Positions 1-6,081 of a stretch of DNA of 11,942 bases are shown here, in pieces. The stretch comes from Acidobacteriaceae bacterium (GTDB taxonomy: Bacteria; Acidobacteriota; Terriglobia; Terriglobales; Acidobacteriaceae). The notes under the pieces are model-generated. The model was not told the DNA's origin, did not search any database, and worked only from the letters and a program-made list of their open reading frames with translations. The DNA lies in contig JASHVU010000053.1 in NCBI GenBank assembly GCA_030044455.1, forward strand, positions 1-11,942, read 5' to 3'. Positions within the stretch are counted from its first letter, which is position 1. Each line of letters begins with the position of its first letter. Position numbers and translations under genes: made by a program.

Positions 1-144
1 TCCGACCGTCGGCTCAAAGTCGTTGCTCATCATCCACTGCGCCAGCAGCGTGCTTTCGGTGAGCGCGCGCCACAGTTTTTCCTGCGCATGGGGAAATACT
101 CTTTCGATTACTAGGCTACGGGGGCATTCTGCCGGTTTGCTCAT
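1..144 (-). CDS. SRPBCC/AHSA1-like protein, N-terminal fragment
   Basis: Only the first 48 codons are in the window; the gene runs off the left edge. The translation begins MSKPAECPRSLVIERVFPH and continues with a helix ending in LLAQWMMSNDFEP. The pattern of a strand with 'ERVFPHAQEKLWRAL', then 'LLAQW', then 'NDFEP' is typical of the start of SRPBCC (START-like) proteins of the AHSA1 type, which form a helix-grip ligand-binding fold. Their ligands are mostly unknown, and many sit next to an ArsR-type repressor, which is not seen upstream here. Two ATG codons lie in tandem at 147 and 144. I prefer 144 because AAGGA lies about 7 bases before it. The upstream 100 bases to the GH3 stop codon would hold its promoter; I see no convincing boxes there. 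The family call is by remembered motif and rests on a short fragment. Confidence 0.66.
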   Translation of the reverse strand, partial: MSKPAECPRSLVIERVFPHAQEKLWRALTESTLLAQWMMSNDFEPTVG

Positions 145-244
145 CATTCCATCCTTTTTAGCAACACCATGGACAGTTTCGCCACGAGCGTCATTGAGCA
201 AGCGGCCCGTGGCGCGCGTGTTTTCAGCCTTTAATGAGCCTGGA

Positions 245-2431
245 TCATTGAACGTGAATGGTCGTATTGAGCAGGATGTCGGCCGACGAGTCGCCGATCA
301 TCACCTTTACGGGCTCCGCTTCAACCTTCCAGCCCGGCTGCTTTTCGTCCCACCATGCCAGCGTCGAAGCTTTGAGCGGAATCTCGACAGTCTTGGTTGC
401 GCCGGCCGCGATGGTTACTCGCTTGAAGCCTTTCAGCGCTTCATGCGGCTCCTGAACTTTCCCGCCCAGGTGCTGCACATACATCTCGACCACCGCGTCG
501 CCGTCGCGACTGCCGGCGTTGGTCACGTCCACGCTCACGGTGAGTGCGCCGTCTTTGGCGAGGCGTTCGGAGCTCGTCCGCAGGTTCGAATATTTGAAGG
601 TCGTGTAGCTCAGGCCAAACCCGAATGGGTAGAGCGGCTCGCCCTTGAAGTACATGTAGGTGCGGCCGTCGCGAATGTTGTAGTCCATCATCGGCGGCAA
701 CTGGTCGATAGACTTGGGCCAGGTGACCACGGTGTGACCGCCGGGATTGTAGTCGCCGAAGAGAACCTCGGCCAGCGCAGTGCCTTCGTCCTGCGAACTG
801 TGCGCCATGTGCAGAATCGCCGGTATGTGTTCCTGAGTAAAGTTGATGGTGTAGGGGAAGCTCGAAATGAGCACAACAATAGTCTTTGGATTGACCGCCC
901 AGACCTGTTTGACCAACTGTTCCTGCTCGAGAGTCAGGCTCTCGCGGTCGCGTCCCTCGCGTCCGTCGCTGGCCACAGTGCAGGCCAGCGTGCCCCCGCC
1001 GTCAATCGTATGCACCCAATCGTGCGCCATGTCGGGCCCGCAGGTGGGGTCGTTGCCAATCACGACAATGGCAACATCAGAGTGCCTTGCCGCATTGATG
1101 GCCGCATTACCCAATTCGCTTTCGGCGTAGTTCACCTTCACGTTGGACCCTGCCTCATCCTTGATTCCCTGGAGCGGCGTCACCTTGTAAGGCGGCGTGC
1201 CGCCATACCAGTCCCAGCGAACCGAATCGGCCAAAGGCCCAATCACCGCGACGGATTTGATGGTGCTCTTATCGAGGGGCAGAAGGTTCTTGTCGTTCTT
1301 GAGCAGCACCACCGACTCAAGCGCCATCTTTTTTGAGATGGCTTTTTCTTGGTCGGTATTCCACGGCTCCGGCTCTCCTTTCATTTTGGTGAAGGGAACC
1401 ATGTCGGGCGGGTCGAGCAGACCCAGTTTGATGGCAATGCGGAACTTTGGCCGCACCAGAGCATCCAGTTCGGCCTCGGTAATCTCGCCGTCTTTCACCG
1501 CTTGTTTGGTCTGGTCACGGTAGACATCGAGGAACTGGTTGACACCGTTTTTAAGGCAGGCCACCACCGCTGCCTGCTGATTGGGGAACAAATGGCGTGG
1601 GTCTACGAGTTGCGAAACAGCGCCGCCATCGCTCGAGATCACGTCCACGCCCCACTTGTCGACCACGATGCTTTTCATCACCGGGTTAATGGCCATCGGC
1701 GTGCCGTTCCAGCCGTTGTAGCTTGCCATCACCGCCTTTGCGCCGCCTTCAAGAAAGGCCATCCGGAACGGCACCGAGTAATACTCCCAGAACAGACGCT
1801 GGTCGAAGTCTGACGACGAGCTGTCGCGGTGGTCTTCATTGCTGTTGGCCAGAAAGTGCTTGAGCAGCGGCGAAGCCTGCCAGTATTTCGGATCGTCGCC
1901 CTCGAGACCCTTGCTGAACGCCACCGTCATGGTTCCGTTAAAGAATGGGTCCTCGCCGTAGACCTCTTCGCTGCGCCCCCAGCGCGGGTCGCGCGCCAGA
2001 TCCGATTGCGGTCCCCATGTCATGAGCAGTTGCCGGCCATACTGCGGATTCTCAGTGATGTACCGCGCCTCGTACCCCTCCACGTAGCCCGCCTGCCGCA
2101 CCATCTCCGGGTCCCACGATTCGCCCATCCCCGGCGGCTGCGGGAATTGAGTGGTGGTAATGGGCTGCCGACCGAAACGCGCTTCGCGCTGCACCACACC
2201 ATGTATCCCCTCGGTATTGCCAATATTGGGTACCCCCAGCCGCGGAACAGCGGTCATCGTACCCAGAACATTGATCTTTTCGTCCACCGTCATCAGCGAT
2301 AACAGATTGTCGATCCGCTTTTCGACCGACAGCGACGAGTCCTGAAACGGATACTTCGGTTGTTGGGTAAAGGCTGGAACCAGCGAGCAGACGGCAAGGC
2401 AGGAAGAAAGGAGCAGCTTTTTCATGGCCAT
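245..2431 (-). CDS. secreted glycoside hydrolase family 3 (beta-glucosidase/beta-xylosidase type)
   Basis: A 728-residue exported GH3 enzyme that should release sugars from the non-reducing ends of beta-linked plant or microbial oligosaccharides. A Sec signal peptide (basic start MAMKKLLLS, hydrophobic core, cleavage near residue 22) points to the periplasm or outside. The (beta/alpha)8 domain follows, with the substrate-loop motif DPRWGRSEEVYGEDPF near residues 145-160 and the nucleophile Asp268 in 'ISSDGGA'. The alpha/beta sandwich domain carries 'EGRDRESL' with Glu492, the likely acid/base. A fibronectin-III-like domain closes the protein (about 645-715), giving the usual three-domain GH3 length. 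The SDGG form of the nucleophile motif, instead of SDW, recalls xylosidase-type GH3 members, so the sugar specificity is open. The start could also be the ATG at 2425; both lack a strong Shine-Dalgarno sequence. An open frame runs on upstream to 2698 but overlaps ispH and would bury the signal peptide, so I reject it. It is divergent from ispH and probably unrelated to hopanoids. Confidence 0.93.
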   Translation of the reverse strand: MAMKKLLLSSCLAVCSLVPAFTQQPKYPFQDSSLSVEKRIDNLLSLMTVDEKINVLGTMTAVPRLGVPNIGNTEGIHGVVQREARFGRQPITTTQFPQPPGMGESWDPEMVRQAGYVEGYEARYITENPQYGRQLLMTWGPQSDLARDPRWGRSEEVYGEDPFFNGTMTVAFSKGLEGDDPKYWQASPLLKHFLANSNEDHRDSSSSDFDQRLFWEYYSVPFRMAFLEGGAKAVMASYNGWNGTPMAINPVMKSIVVDKWGVDVISSDGGAVSQLVDPRHLFPNQQAAVVACLKNGVNQFLDVYRDQTKQAVKDGEITEAELDALVRPKFRIAIKLGLLDPPDMVPFTKMKGEPEPWNTDQEKAISKKMALESVVLLKNDKNLLPLDKSTIKSVAVIGPLADSVRWDWYGGTPPYKVTPLQGIKDEAGSNVKVNYAESELGNAAINAARHSDVAIVVIGNDPTCGPDMAHDWVHTIDGGGTLACTVASDGREGRDRESLTLEQEQLVKQVWAVNPKTIVVLISSFPYTINFTQEHIPAILHMAHSSQDEGTALAEVLFGDYNPGGHTVVTWPKSIDQLPPMMDYNIRDGRTYMYFKGEPLYPFGFGLSYTTFKYSNLRTSSERLAKDGALTVSVDVTNAGSRDGDAVVEMYVQHLGGKVQEPHEALKGFKRVTIAAGATKTVEIPLKASTLAWWDEKQPGWKVEAEPVKVMIGDSSADILLNTTIHVQ

Positions 2432-2462
2432 TTTGTCCGGGGTCCATACTACAGTGCCGGAC

Positions 2463-2510
2463 TTTGGGGTGCCAGACTCAATTCCTGCTTTTGATGACCG
2501 GCGCCCCAAA
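2463..2510. repeat. interrupted inverted repeat in the divergent ispH/GH3 spacer
   Basis: TTTGGGGTGCC at 2463-2473 is mirrored by GGCGCCCCAAA at 2500-2510. Ten of eleven positions pair and the eleventh is a G-T wobble. The 26-base spacer is long for a terminator, and the repeat lies between two divergent start codons, upstream of the likely ispH -10 box. It could be a two-site operator or a cruciform; no regulator is identified. Confidence 0.5.
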
Positions 2511-2522
2511 AAACTCGCTGAT

Positions 2523-2538
2523 TGGTATACTTGAGGTG
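2523..2538 (+). promoter_or_regulatory. extended -10 promoter of ispH, probably leaderless
   Basis: TGGTATACT at 2523-2531 is a good extended -10 element: TG, one base, then TATACT with one mismatch to TATAAT. Transcription would be expected to start about seven bases after the box, which falls on the GTG start codon of ispH at 2538. No -35 hexamer is at the usual distance, as is common for extended -10 promoters, and the only purine-rich stretch (GAGG) ends a single base before GTG, too close to act as a ribosome binding site. A leaderless ispH mRNA is the simplest reading. Confidence 0.5.
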
Positions 2539-3566
2539 TGACCACCGCCGTCCTCGAAACCATCCCAAACGGTTCCTCTCGCGCGTCTTCCCATAGCCAG
2601 AAGAGAGTTTTGCTGCTCAAGCCGCGTGGTTTTTGCGCGGGAGTAGTGCGCGCCATCGACATTGTCAAAATCGCCCTTGAGACCTTTGGCGCGCCCATTT
2701 ACGTGCGCCGCGAAATAGTTCATAACCGCTATGTTGTGAACGAATTGGCAGAAAAGGGCGCCATTTTCGTGCATGAGATCGAAGAGGTCCCTGACGGCCA
2801 GCGCGTCATCTATTCGGCTCACGGGGTTTCGCCTGCGGTGCGGGAAACAAGCAAAAAGCGTCATCTCAAAGTCATTGACGCCACTTGCCCGCTGGTCACC
2901 AAAGTCCACATTGAGGCCGTCAAATTCGCGAAACAGGGCTATTCGCTGGTGCTCATCGGCCACCGTGATCACGACGAGATCGAAGGCACTCTGGGAGAGG
3001 CGCCTGAAGTCACGCAGGTAGTTTCCAATGTCGCTGAAGTCGAGGCGCTTAACGTTCCCGACCCGAATCGCGTAGCGTATCTGACCCAGACGACGCTCTC
3101 GCTCGACGAGGCGCGCGACATTATTCACGCGCTCAAAATCAAGTTCCCCAATATTGCAGGGCCCCACTCCCAGGACATCTGCTACGCAACCGAGAATCGC
3201 CAGGTTGCGGTGCGCAATGTGGCCCATAACGCAAACCTGGTTTTGGTGGTCGGTTCCACCAACAGCTCCAACTCCAATCGCCTGGTGGAGGTCTCGCGCA
3301 ACCTGGGTACCATCGGCTACCTCATTGACAACTCCCAGGCCATCGATCCCAAATGGCTTGAAGGGGTTGAAAATGTTGCCGTTACGGCCGGAGCCTCAGC
3401 CCCCGAGATCCTGGTGGAAGACGTGGTGAATTATTTGCGTCAAAACGGCTTTGCCAGCGTCGAAGAAGTTGAGGTAATGCCGGAAAATGTGCGCTTCGGC
3501 TTGCCGCCTGAAATCGTACAAGCCATCGGCAGCGCCGGCGGTGATCAGTCGGTGCCAGTCCGTTGA
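2538..3566 (+). CDS. ispH: 4-hydroxy-3-methylbut-2-enyl diphosphate reductase (IspH/LytB)
   Basis: The last enzyme of the MEP pathway: it reduces HMBPP to IPP and DMAPP in the cytoplasm, using a [4Fe-4S] cluster. The three cluster cysteines are visible as Cys33 (PRGFCAGV), Cys117 (DATCPLVTK) and Cys215 (DICYATENRQ). Glu147 in HDEIEGT matches the catalytic Glu126 of E. coli IspH. The YLTQTTLS and SSNSNRLVEV motifs of the substrate pocket are present. At 342 residues it is slightly longer than E. coli IspH because about 20 polar residues precede the conserved KRVLLLKPRGFC start. The only upstream in-frame start is GTG at 2538; a TTG at 2610 would remove the extension but fits less well. It precedes shc by 125 bases, so the precursor supply step lies next to the cyclase gene. 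A -10 box sits seven bases before the start codon. Confidence 0.97.
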   Translation: MTTAVLETIPNGSSRASSHSQKRVLLLKPRGFCAGVVRAIDIVKIALETFGAPIYVRREIVHNRYVVNELAEKGAIFVHEIEEVPDGQRVIYSAHGVSPAVRETSKKRHLKVIDATCPLVTKVHIEAVKFAKQGYSLVLIGHRDHDEIEGTLGEAPEVTQVVSNVAEVEALNVPDPNRVAYLTQTTLSLDEARDIIHALKIKFPNIAGPHSQDICYATENRQVAVRNVAHNANLVLVVGSTNSSNSNRLVEVSRNLGTIGYLIDNSQAIDPKWLEGVENVAVTAGASAPEILVEDVVNYLRQNGFASVEEVEVMPENVRFGLPPEIVQAIGSAGGDQSVPVR

Positions 3567-3611
3567 AGCTGCTTCAAAAGCGCCGATTCGACGACGGGTC
3601 GTCTAACAATT

Positions 3612-3634
3612 TGCGCCGGAGTGGGGCGCATTTG
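3612..3634 (+). terminator. weak terminator- or attenuator-like hairpin between ispH and shc
   Basis: TGCGCC (3612-3617) and GGCGCA (3625-3630) pair as a perfect 6-bp stem with a 7-base loop, followed by TTTG. The stem is short and the T-run is broken by G, so full termination is doubtful; partial read-through from ispH into shc is plausible. The remaining ispH-shc spacer also has a small GACGA/TCGTC hairpin near 3590-3603 and no clear promoter. Confidence 0.3.
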
Positions 3635-3691
3635 TTCGTTGCTGCCCTGACAAGTCTCCAGTGAGAAATCGGGACGTTTATCGACAACCGC

Positions 3692-5716
3692 ATGAGTTCT
3701 GAGCAACGGAATACGCACACTCGAGCACCCGAACTTGGTCGGCCCCGATTCGGCCGCATTGATGCGGATATCGCCGACGTGGAATCGGCAATCTCCAGCT
3801 CCCGCGATTACGTTCTCTCTCGTCAATTGCCTGAAGGTTACTGGAATGGCGAACTCGAAGCCGACGCCATGCTCGAGGCGGATTACATCTTTCTGCATAC
3901 GCTGCTCGAGTCCGGTGACCCCGGTCGTCTGCGCCGCGCCTGTACTGAGATGATGCGCTACCAGAACGAAGACGGCAGTTGGAGCATCTACCCCGGCGGT
4001 CCCGGCAATGTCTCGCTCTCGGTCAAGTGCTACTCCTCAGCCAAGCTCATGGGAATTCAGGCCGACGACCCGCGGCTAGCGAAGTGCCGTCAATGGGTTC
4101 TGGCGCACGGCGGAGTGACCGCCTGCAACACCTTCACCAAAATGTACCTCTGTGCGCTCGGCGAGTACGACTACGATGCCGTGCCGGCCATTCCGCCTGA
4201 GATCGTGCTTTTCCCCAGGTGGTTCTACTTCAATATCTACGAAATTTCCGCCTGGTCGCGGTCAATTCTTATTCCGCTGGCCATCATCTACGCCAAAAAG
4301 CCGTACAAGAAAATTCCGGCGGAGCAGGGAATCGACGAACTTTATGTCGGCGGTCGCGCCAGCTCTGACCTGCGCCTGCGAATGGATCGCAAGAAGCTCT
4401 TCTCGTGGCGCAACTTTTTCCTCATCTCCGACCGAATGACGCACTGGTTCGAGGCCGTGCACATTCGCCCACTGCGCACGCTGGCTCTGAAGCGCGCCGA
4501 GAAGTGGATGCTTGAGCGGCTTGAGATGTCTGACGGCCTCGGCGCCATCTATCCAGCCATGCTCAACGCCATCATCGCGCTGCGCTGCCTGGGGTACTCC
4601 GAAGACGATCCGCAGGTGATTCGTGCCCGCGATGAGTTCGAGAAATTAGGAATAGAGGAACCGCCGAACGCGCAGTTCCCCGAGCCTACCTTCCGCATGA
4701 CCCCGTGCATGAGTCCGGTGTGGGACACCGCGCAGGCGGTCTATGCGCTTGGTGAGGCGGGCGTACCGCGCAACGATCCGCGCATGCTTAAAGCTGTGGA
4801 TTGGATGCTGGCCAAAGAAGTGCGCCACAAGGGCGACTGGACAGTGAAGGTTCCCAACACCGAGCCGGGGGGATGGTACTTCGAGTTCAACAATGAGTTT
4901 TACCCGGATACCGATGATACGGCGCAGGTTCTGCTGGCGCTGAAGCATGTCGATAATCCCCGCGAGCGCTACCAGCACCAGGTTGCCGAGCGCGCCATCG
5001 AATGGGAATTCGCCATGCAGTGCCGCAACGGCGGTTGGGGCAGCTTCGATAAAGACAATACGAAGATGATCTTCCAGTACATCCCCTTCGCCGACCACAA
5101 CGCCATGCTCGATCCGCCGTCGGTGGATATTACGGGCCGCATGCTCGAGATGCTCGCGTCCTACGGCTACACCCGCGAAGACAGGCGCGTCGAAAAGGCG
5201 ATCAAGTTCATATTCAGTGAGCAGGAGCCCGACGGAAGCTGGTTCGGCCGCTGGGGCGTGAATTATCTGTATGGCACATTCCTCGTTCTGCGCGGCCTTG
5301 AGGCCATCGGCATCGACCACCTTGAGCCGCAGATCCAGCAGGCCGCAGAGTGGATTCGCATGGTGCAGAACCCCGACGGCGGATGGGGCGAAAGCTGCGG
5401 GACATATGACCAACCGGATACCCGCGGCATCGGCGTCAGCACACCATCACAAACCGCGTGGGCCCTGCTTGGTCTGCTGGCCGCCGGCGACGACCGCTCA
5501 GACTCAATCGCCAAGGGCGTGCGCTGGCTGTTAACCCGGCAGAGACCCGACGGCAGTTGGGACGAATCGATGGGCGAAGGACCCACGCGCCAAGGTATCA
5601 TCACAGGAACGGGCTTCCCCAAGGTTTTCTACCTTGCCTATACAATGTACCGGCACTACTTCCCGCTGTTGGCGCTGACTACCTACAAGCGGGCCATGGA
5701 GAGAAGCAGCTTCTAG
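3692..5716 (+). CDS. shc: squalene-hopene cyclase
   Basis: Cyclises squalene to hopene and hopanol, the committed step of hopanoid synthesis; the enzyme is a monotopic membrane protein of the inner membrane. The 674-residue length is within the usual 630-720 range. The protonating D-x-D-D-T-A motif is at residues 406-411 (PDTDDTAQ), with Asp408 matching the catalytic Asp376 of Alicyclobacillus. QW repeats that stabilise the double alpha-barrel are visible at GYWNGELE (49-56), EDGSWSIYPGG (93-103), RNGGWGSF (about 447), EPDGSWFGRWG (about 511), NPDGGWGES (about 560) and RPDGSWDES (about 618). The C-terminal TGTGFPKVFYLAYTMYRHYFP block is typical. The ATG at 3692 is the first start after an in-frame stop at 3662-3664, but there is no clear Shine-Dalgarno sequence. 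The stop codon TAG (5714-5716) lies inside one arm of an inverted repeat that opens the repeat patch downstream. Also known as hpnF. Confidence 0.97.
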   Translation: MSSEQRNTHTRAPELGRPRFGRIDADIADVESAISSSRDYVLSRQLPEGYWNGELEADAMLEADYIFLHTLLESGDPGRLRRACTEMMRYQNEDGSWSIYPGGPGNVSLSVKCYSSAKLMGIQADDPRLAKCRQWVLAHGGVTACNTFTKMYLCALGEYDYDAVPAIPPEIVLFPRWFYFNIYEISAWSRSILIPLAIIYAKKPYKKIPAEQGIDELYVGGRASSDLRLRMDRKKLFSWRNFFLISDRMTHWFEAVHIRPLRTLALKRAEKWMLERLEMSDGLGAIYPAMLNAIIALRCLGYSEDDPQVIRARDEFEKLGIEEPPNAQFPEPTFRMTPCMSPVWDTAQAVYALGEAGVPRNDPRMLKAVDWMLAKEVRHKGDWTVKVPNTEPGGWYFEFNNEFYPDTDDTAQVLLALKHVDNPRERYQHQVAERAIEWEFAMQCRNGGWGSFDKDNTKMIFQYIPFADHNAMLDPPSVDITGRMLEMLASYGYTREDRRVEKAIKFIFSEQEPDGSWFGRWGVNYLYGTFLVLRGLEAIGIDHLEPQIQQAAEWIRMVQNPDGGWGESCGTYDQPDTRGIGVSTPSQTAWALLGLLAAGDDRSDSIAKGVRWLLTRQRPDGSWDESMGEGPTRQGIITGTGFPKVFYLAYTMYRHYFPLLALTTYKRAMERSSF

Positions 5717-5790
5717 CCTCTAGCCTAGCTTTTGCGACGGCAGATGGAACGATGTACTTTGATTTTGCTTTTAGCTAGGAGCTAGAAGCT
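5708..5790. repeat. inverted heptamer repeat overlapping the shc stop codon
   Basis: AGCTTCTAGC (5708-5717) is the exact complement of GCTAGAAGCT (5781-5790), and CCTAGCT (5724-5730) is the exact complement of AGCTAGG (5773-5779). Together they make a 17-bp stem with a small asymmetric bulge and a 42-base loop. The right arm is built of heptamers AGCTAGG, AGCTAGA (5773-5786). The left arm contains the last two codons and the TAG stop of shc, so the repeat has grown into, or supplied, the gene's end. It could act as a 3' mRNA-stabilising fold. Confidence 0.75.
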
Positions 5791-5800
5791 CTATTTCGCG

Positions 5801-5903
5801 GCCGCACGAAACGCGTCCCGTAAGGCGGCAAGGGACGTAGACGAACGGCACGAGTTTGAAGGTGCCGCAGAAACGCCTCCCGTAGGGAGGCAGGGAAGTT
5901 GAC
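5801..5903. repeat. two imperfect direct repeats of about 41 bases with internal hairpins
   Basis: Unit 1 (5801-5842) and unit 2 (5864-5903) both begin GCCGCA, continue GAAACGC, then TCCCGTA, GGCA, GGGA and end GAC. By eye they share 35 of 40 aligned positions, with two single-base gaps. Unit 2 holds a perfect 7-bp hairpin, GCCTCCC (5875-5881) with GGGAGGC (5885-5891) around a GTA loop. Unit 1 holds CGTCCC (5814-5819) with GGGACG (5832-5837). Differing stems with conserved flanks suggest copies of one mobile or repeated RNA-structure element. Confidence 0.75.
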
Positions 5904-5940
5904 CCAGGACAAGATTGCACGAGCAATCGCAGTCCTGGGT
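5902..5940. repeat. compound hairpin with two stacked stems
   Basis: ACCCAGGAC (5902-5910) pairs perfectly with GTCCTGGGT (5932-5940). Inside, GATTGC (5913-5918) pairs with GCAATC (5923-5928) around an ACGA tetraloop. The internal loop is two bases against three. Fifteen base pairs in 39 bases is far above chance and is not followed by a T-run, so it is more likely a REP-like element or an RNA fold than a terminator. Confidence 0.8.
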
Positions 5941-5961
5941 AGACTGCAAAAGAAGATCGCA

Positions 5962-5974
5962 GCCCCGTAGGGGC
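5962..5974. repeat. GCCCC-GTA-GGGGC hairpin
   Basis: A perfect 5-bp stem with a GTA loop, the same loop as the hairpin at 5875-5891. It resembles the short CCCGTAGGG elements I remember as scattered in spacers of acidobacterial genomes; that recollection is not verified here. Confidence 0.6.
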
Positions 5975-6012
5975 GACGCGAATAAAAAGGCAGCTTCAGC
6001 CCCCGAGTTTTT

Positions 6013-6047
6013 AGCTAGAAGCTGAAAGCTAGTAGCTAGCAGCTGAT
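6013..6047. repeat. five tandem heptamers AGCTRRN
   Basis: Five units follow each other without gaps: AGCTAGA, AGCTGAA, AGCTAGT, AGCTAGC, AGCTGAT. Each keeps AGCT followed by AG or GA. Related heptamers occur at 5773-5793 in the same orientation and at 5708-5730 in reverse. The array ends 34 bases before the hpnH start codon. Slippage could change its copy number between strains. Confidence 0.85.
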
Positions 6048-6051
6048 TTTC

Positions 6052-6072
6052 GGGGCTTCAGCCCCTGAAGGA
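6052..6072 (+). promoter_or_regulatory. alternative hairpins at the hpnH ribosome binding site
   Basis: The Shine-Dalgarno sequence AAGGA (6068-6072) lies nine bases before the hpnH ATG and decides that start. Just before it, GGGGC (6052-6056) can pair with GCCCC (6061-6065). Alternatively CTTCA (6056-6060) can pair with TGAAG (6066-6070), which would cover part of the Shine-Dalgarno sequence. The two folds exclude each other. A control function is only a possibility; the stems are 5 bp each. Confidence 0.4.
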
Positions 6073-6081
6073 TGAAACAGA

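Larger units (their letters stand above)
5717..6081. other. repeat-rich intergenic region between shc and hpnH
   Basis: These 365 bases contain no supportable coding sequence. In order they hold an inverted heptamer pair, two imperfect direct repeats of about 41 bases, a compound hairpin, a short GCCCC/GGGGC hairpin, five tandem heptamers, and overlapping hairpins at the hpnH ribosome binding site. The core CCCGTA appears three times (5817, 5879, 5964), each time between complementary or near-complementary GC runs. The patch looks like dispersed intergenic repeats (REP/MITE-like) inserted side by side. No transposase or clear target duplication is visible. Confidence 0.7.

Noticed and set aside
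23..1336. A 437-codon open frame on the plus strand opposite the GH3 gene
   Set aside because: It is the mirror of a well-supported GH3 coding sequence, shows no recognisable domain, and crosses the start of the SRPBCC gene and the GH3 stop.
2432..2698. Upstream extension of the GH3 frame
   Set aside because: It overlaps the ispH 5' end on the other strand and would put 89 unrelated residues in front of a clear signal peptide.
2478..3227. A 249-codon minus-strand frame across ispH
   Set aside because: It is antisense to conserved IspH motifs and encodes no recognisable protein; long antisense frames are expected in GC-rich genes.
4646..5413. A 255-codon minus-strand frame across shc
   Set aside because: It is antisense to the catalytic and QW motifs of the cyclase, with no domain of its own.
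6013..6047. Heptamer array as a possible CRISPR
   Set aside because: The units are seven bases long with no spacers, and no cas genes are present.
5708..6070. The repeat patch as an insertion sequence
   Set aside because: There is no transposase frame, no pair of long terminal inverted repeats at its ends and no evident target-site duplication.
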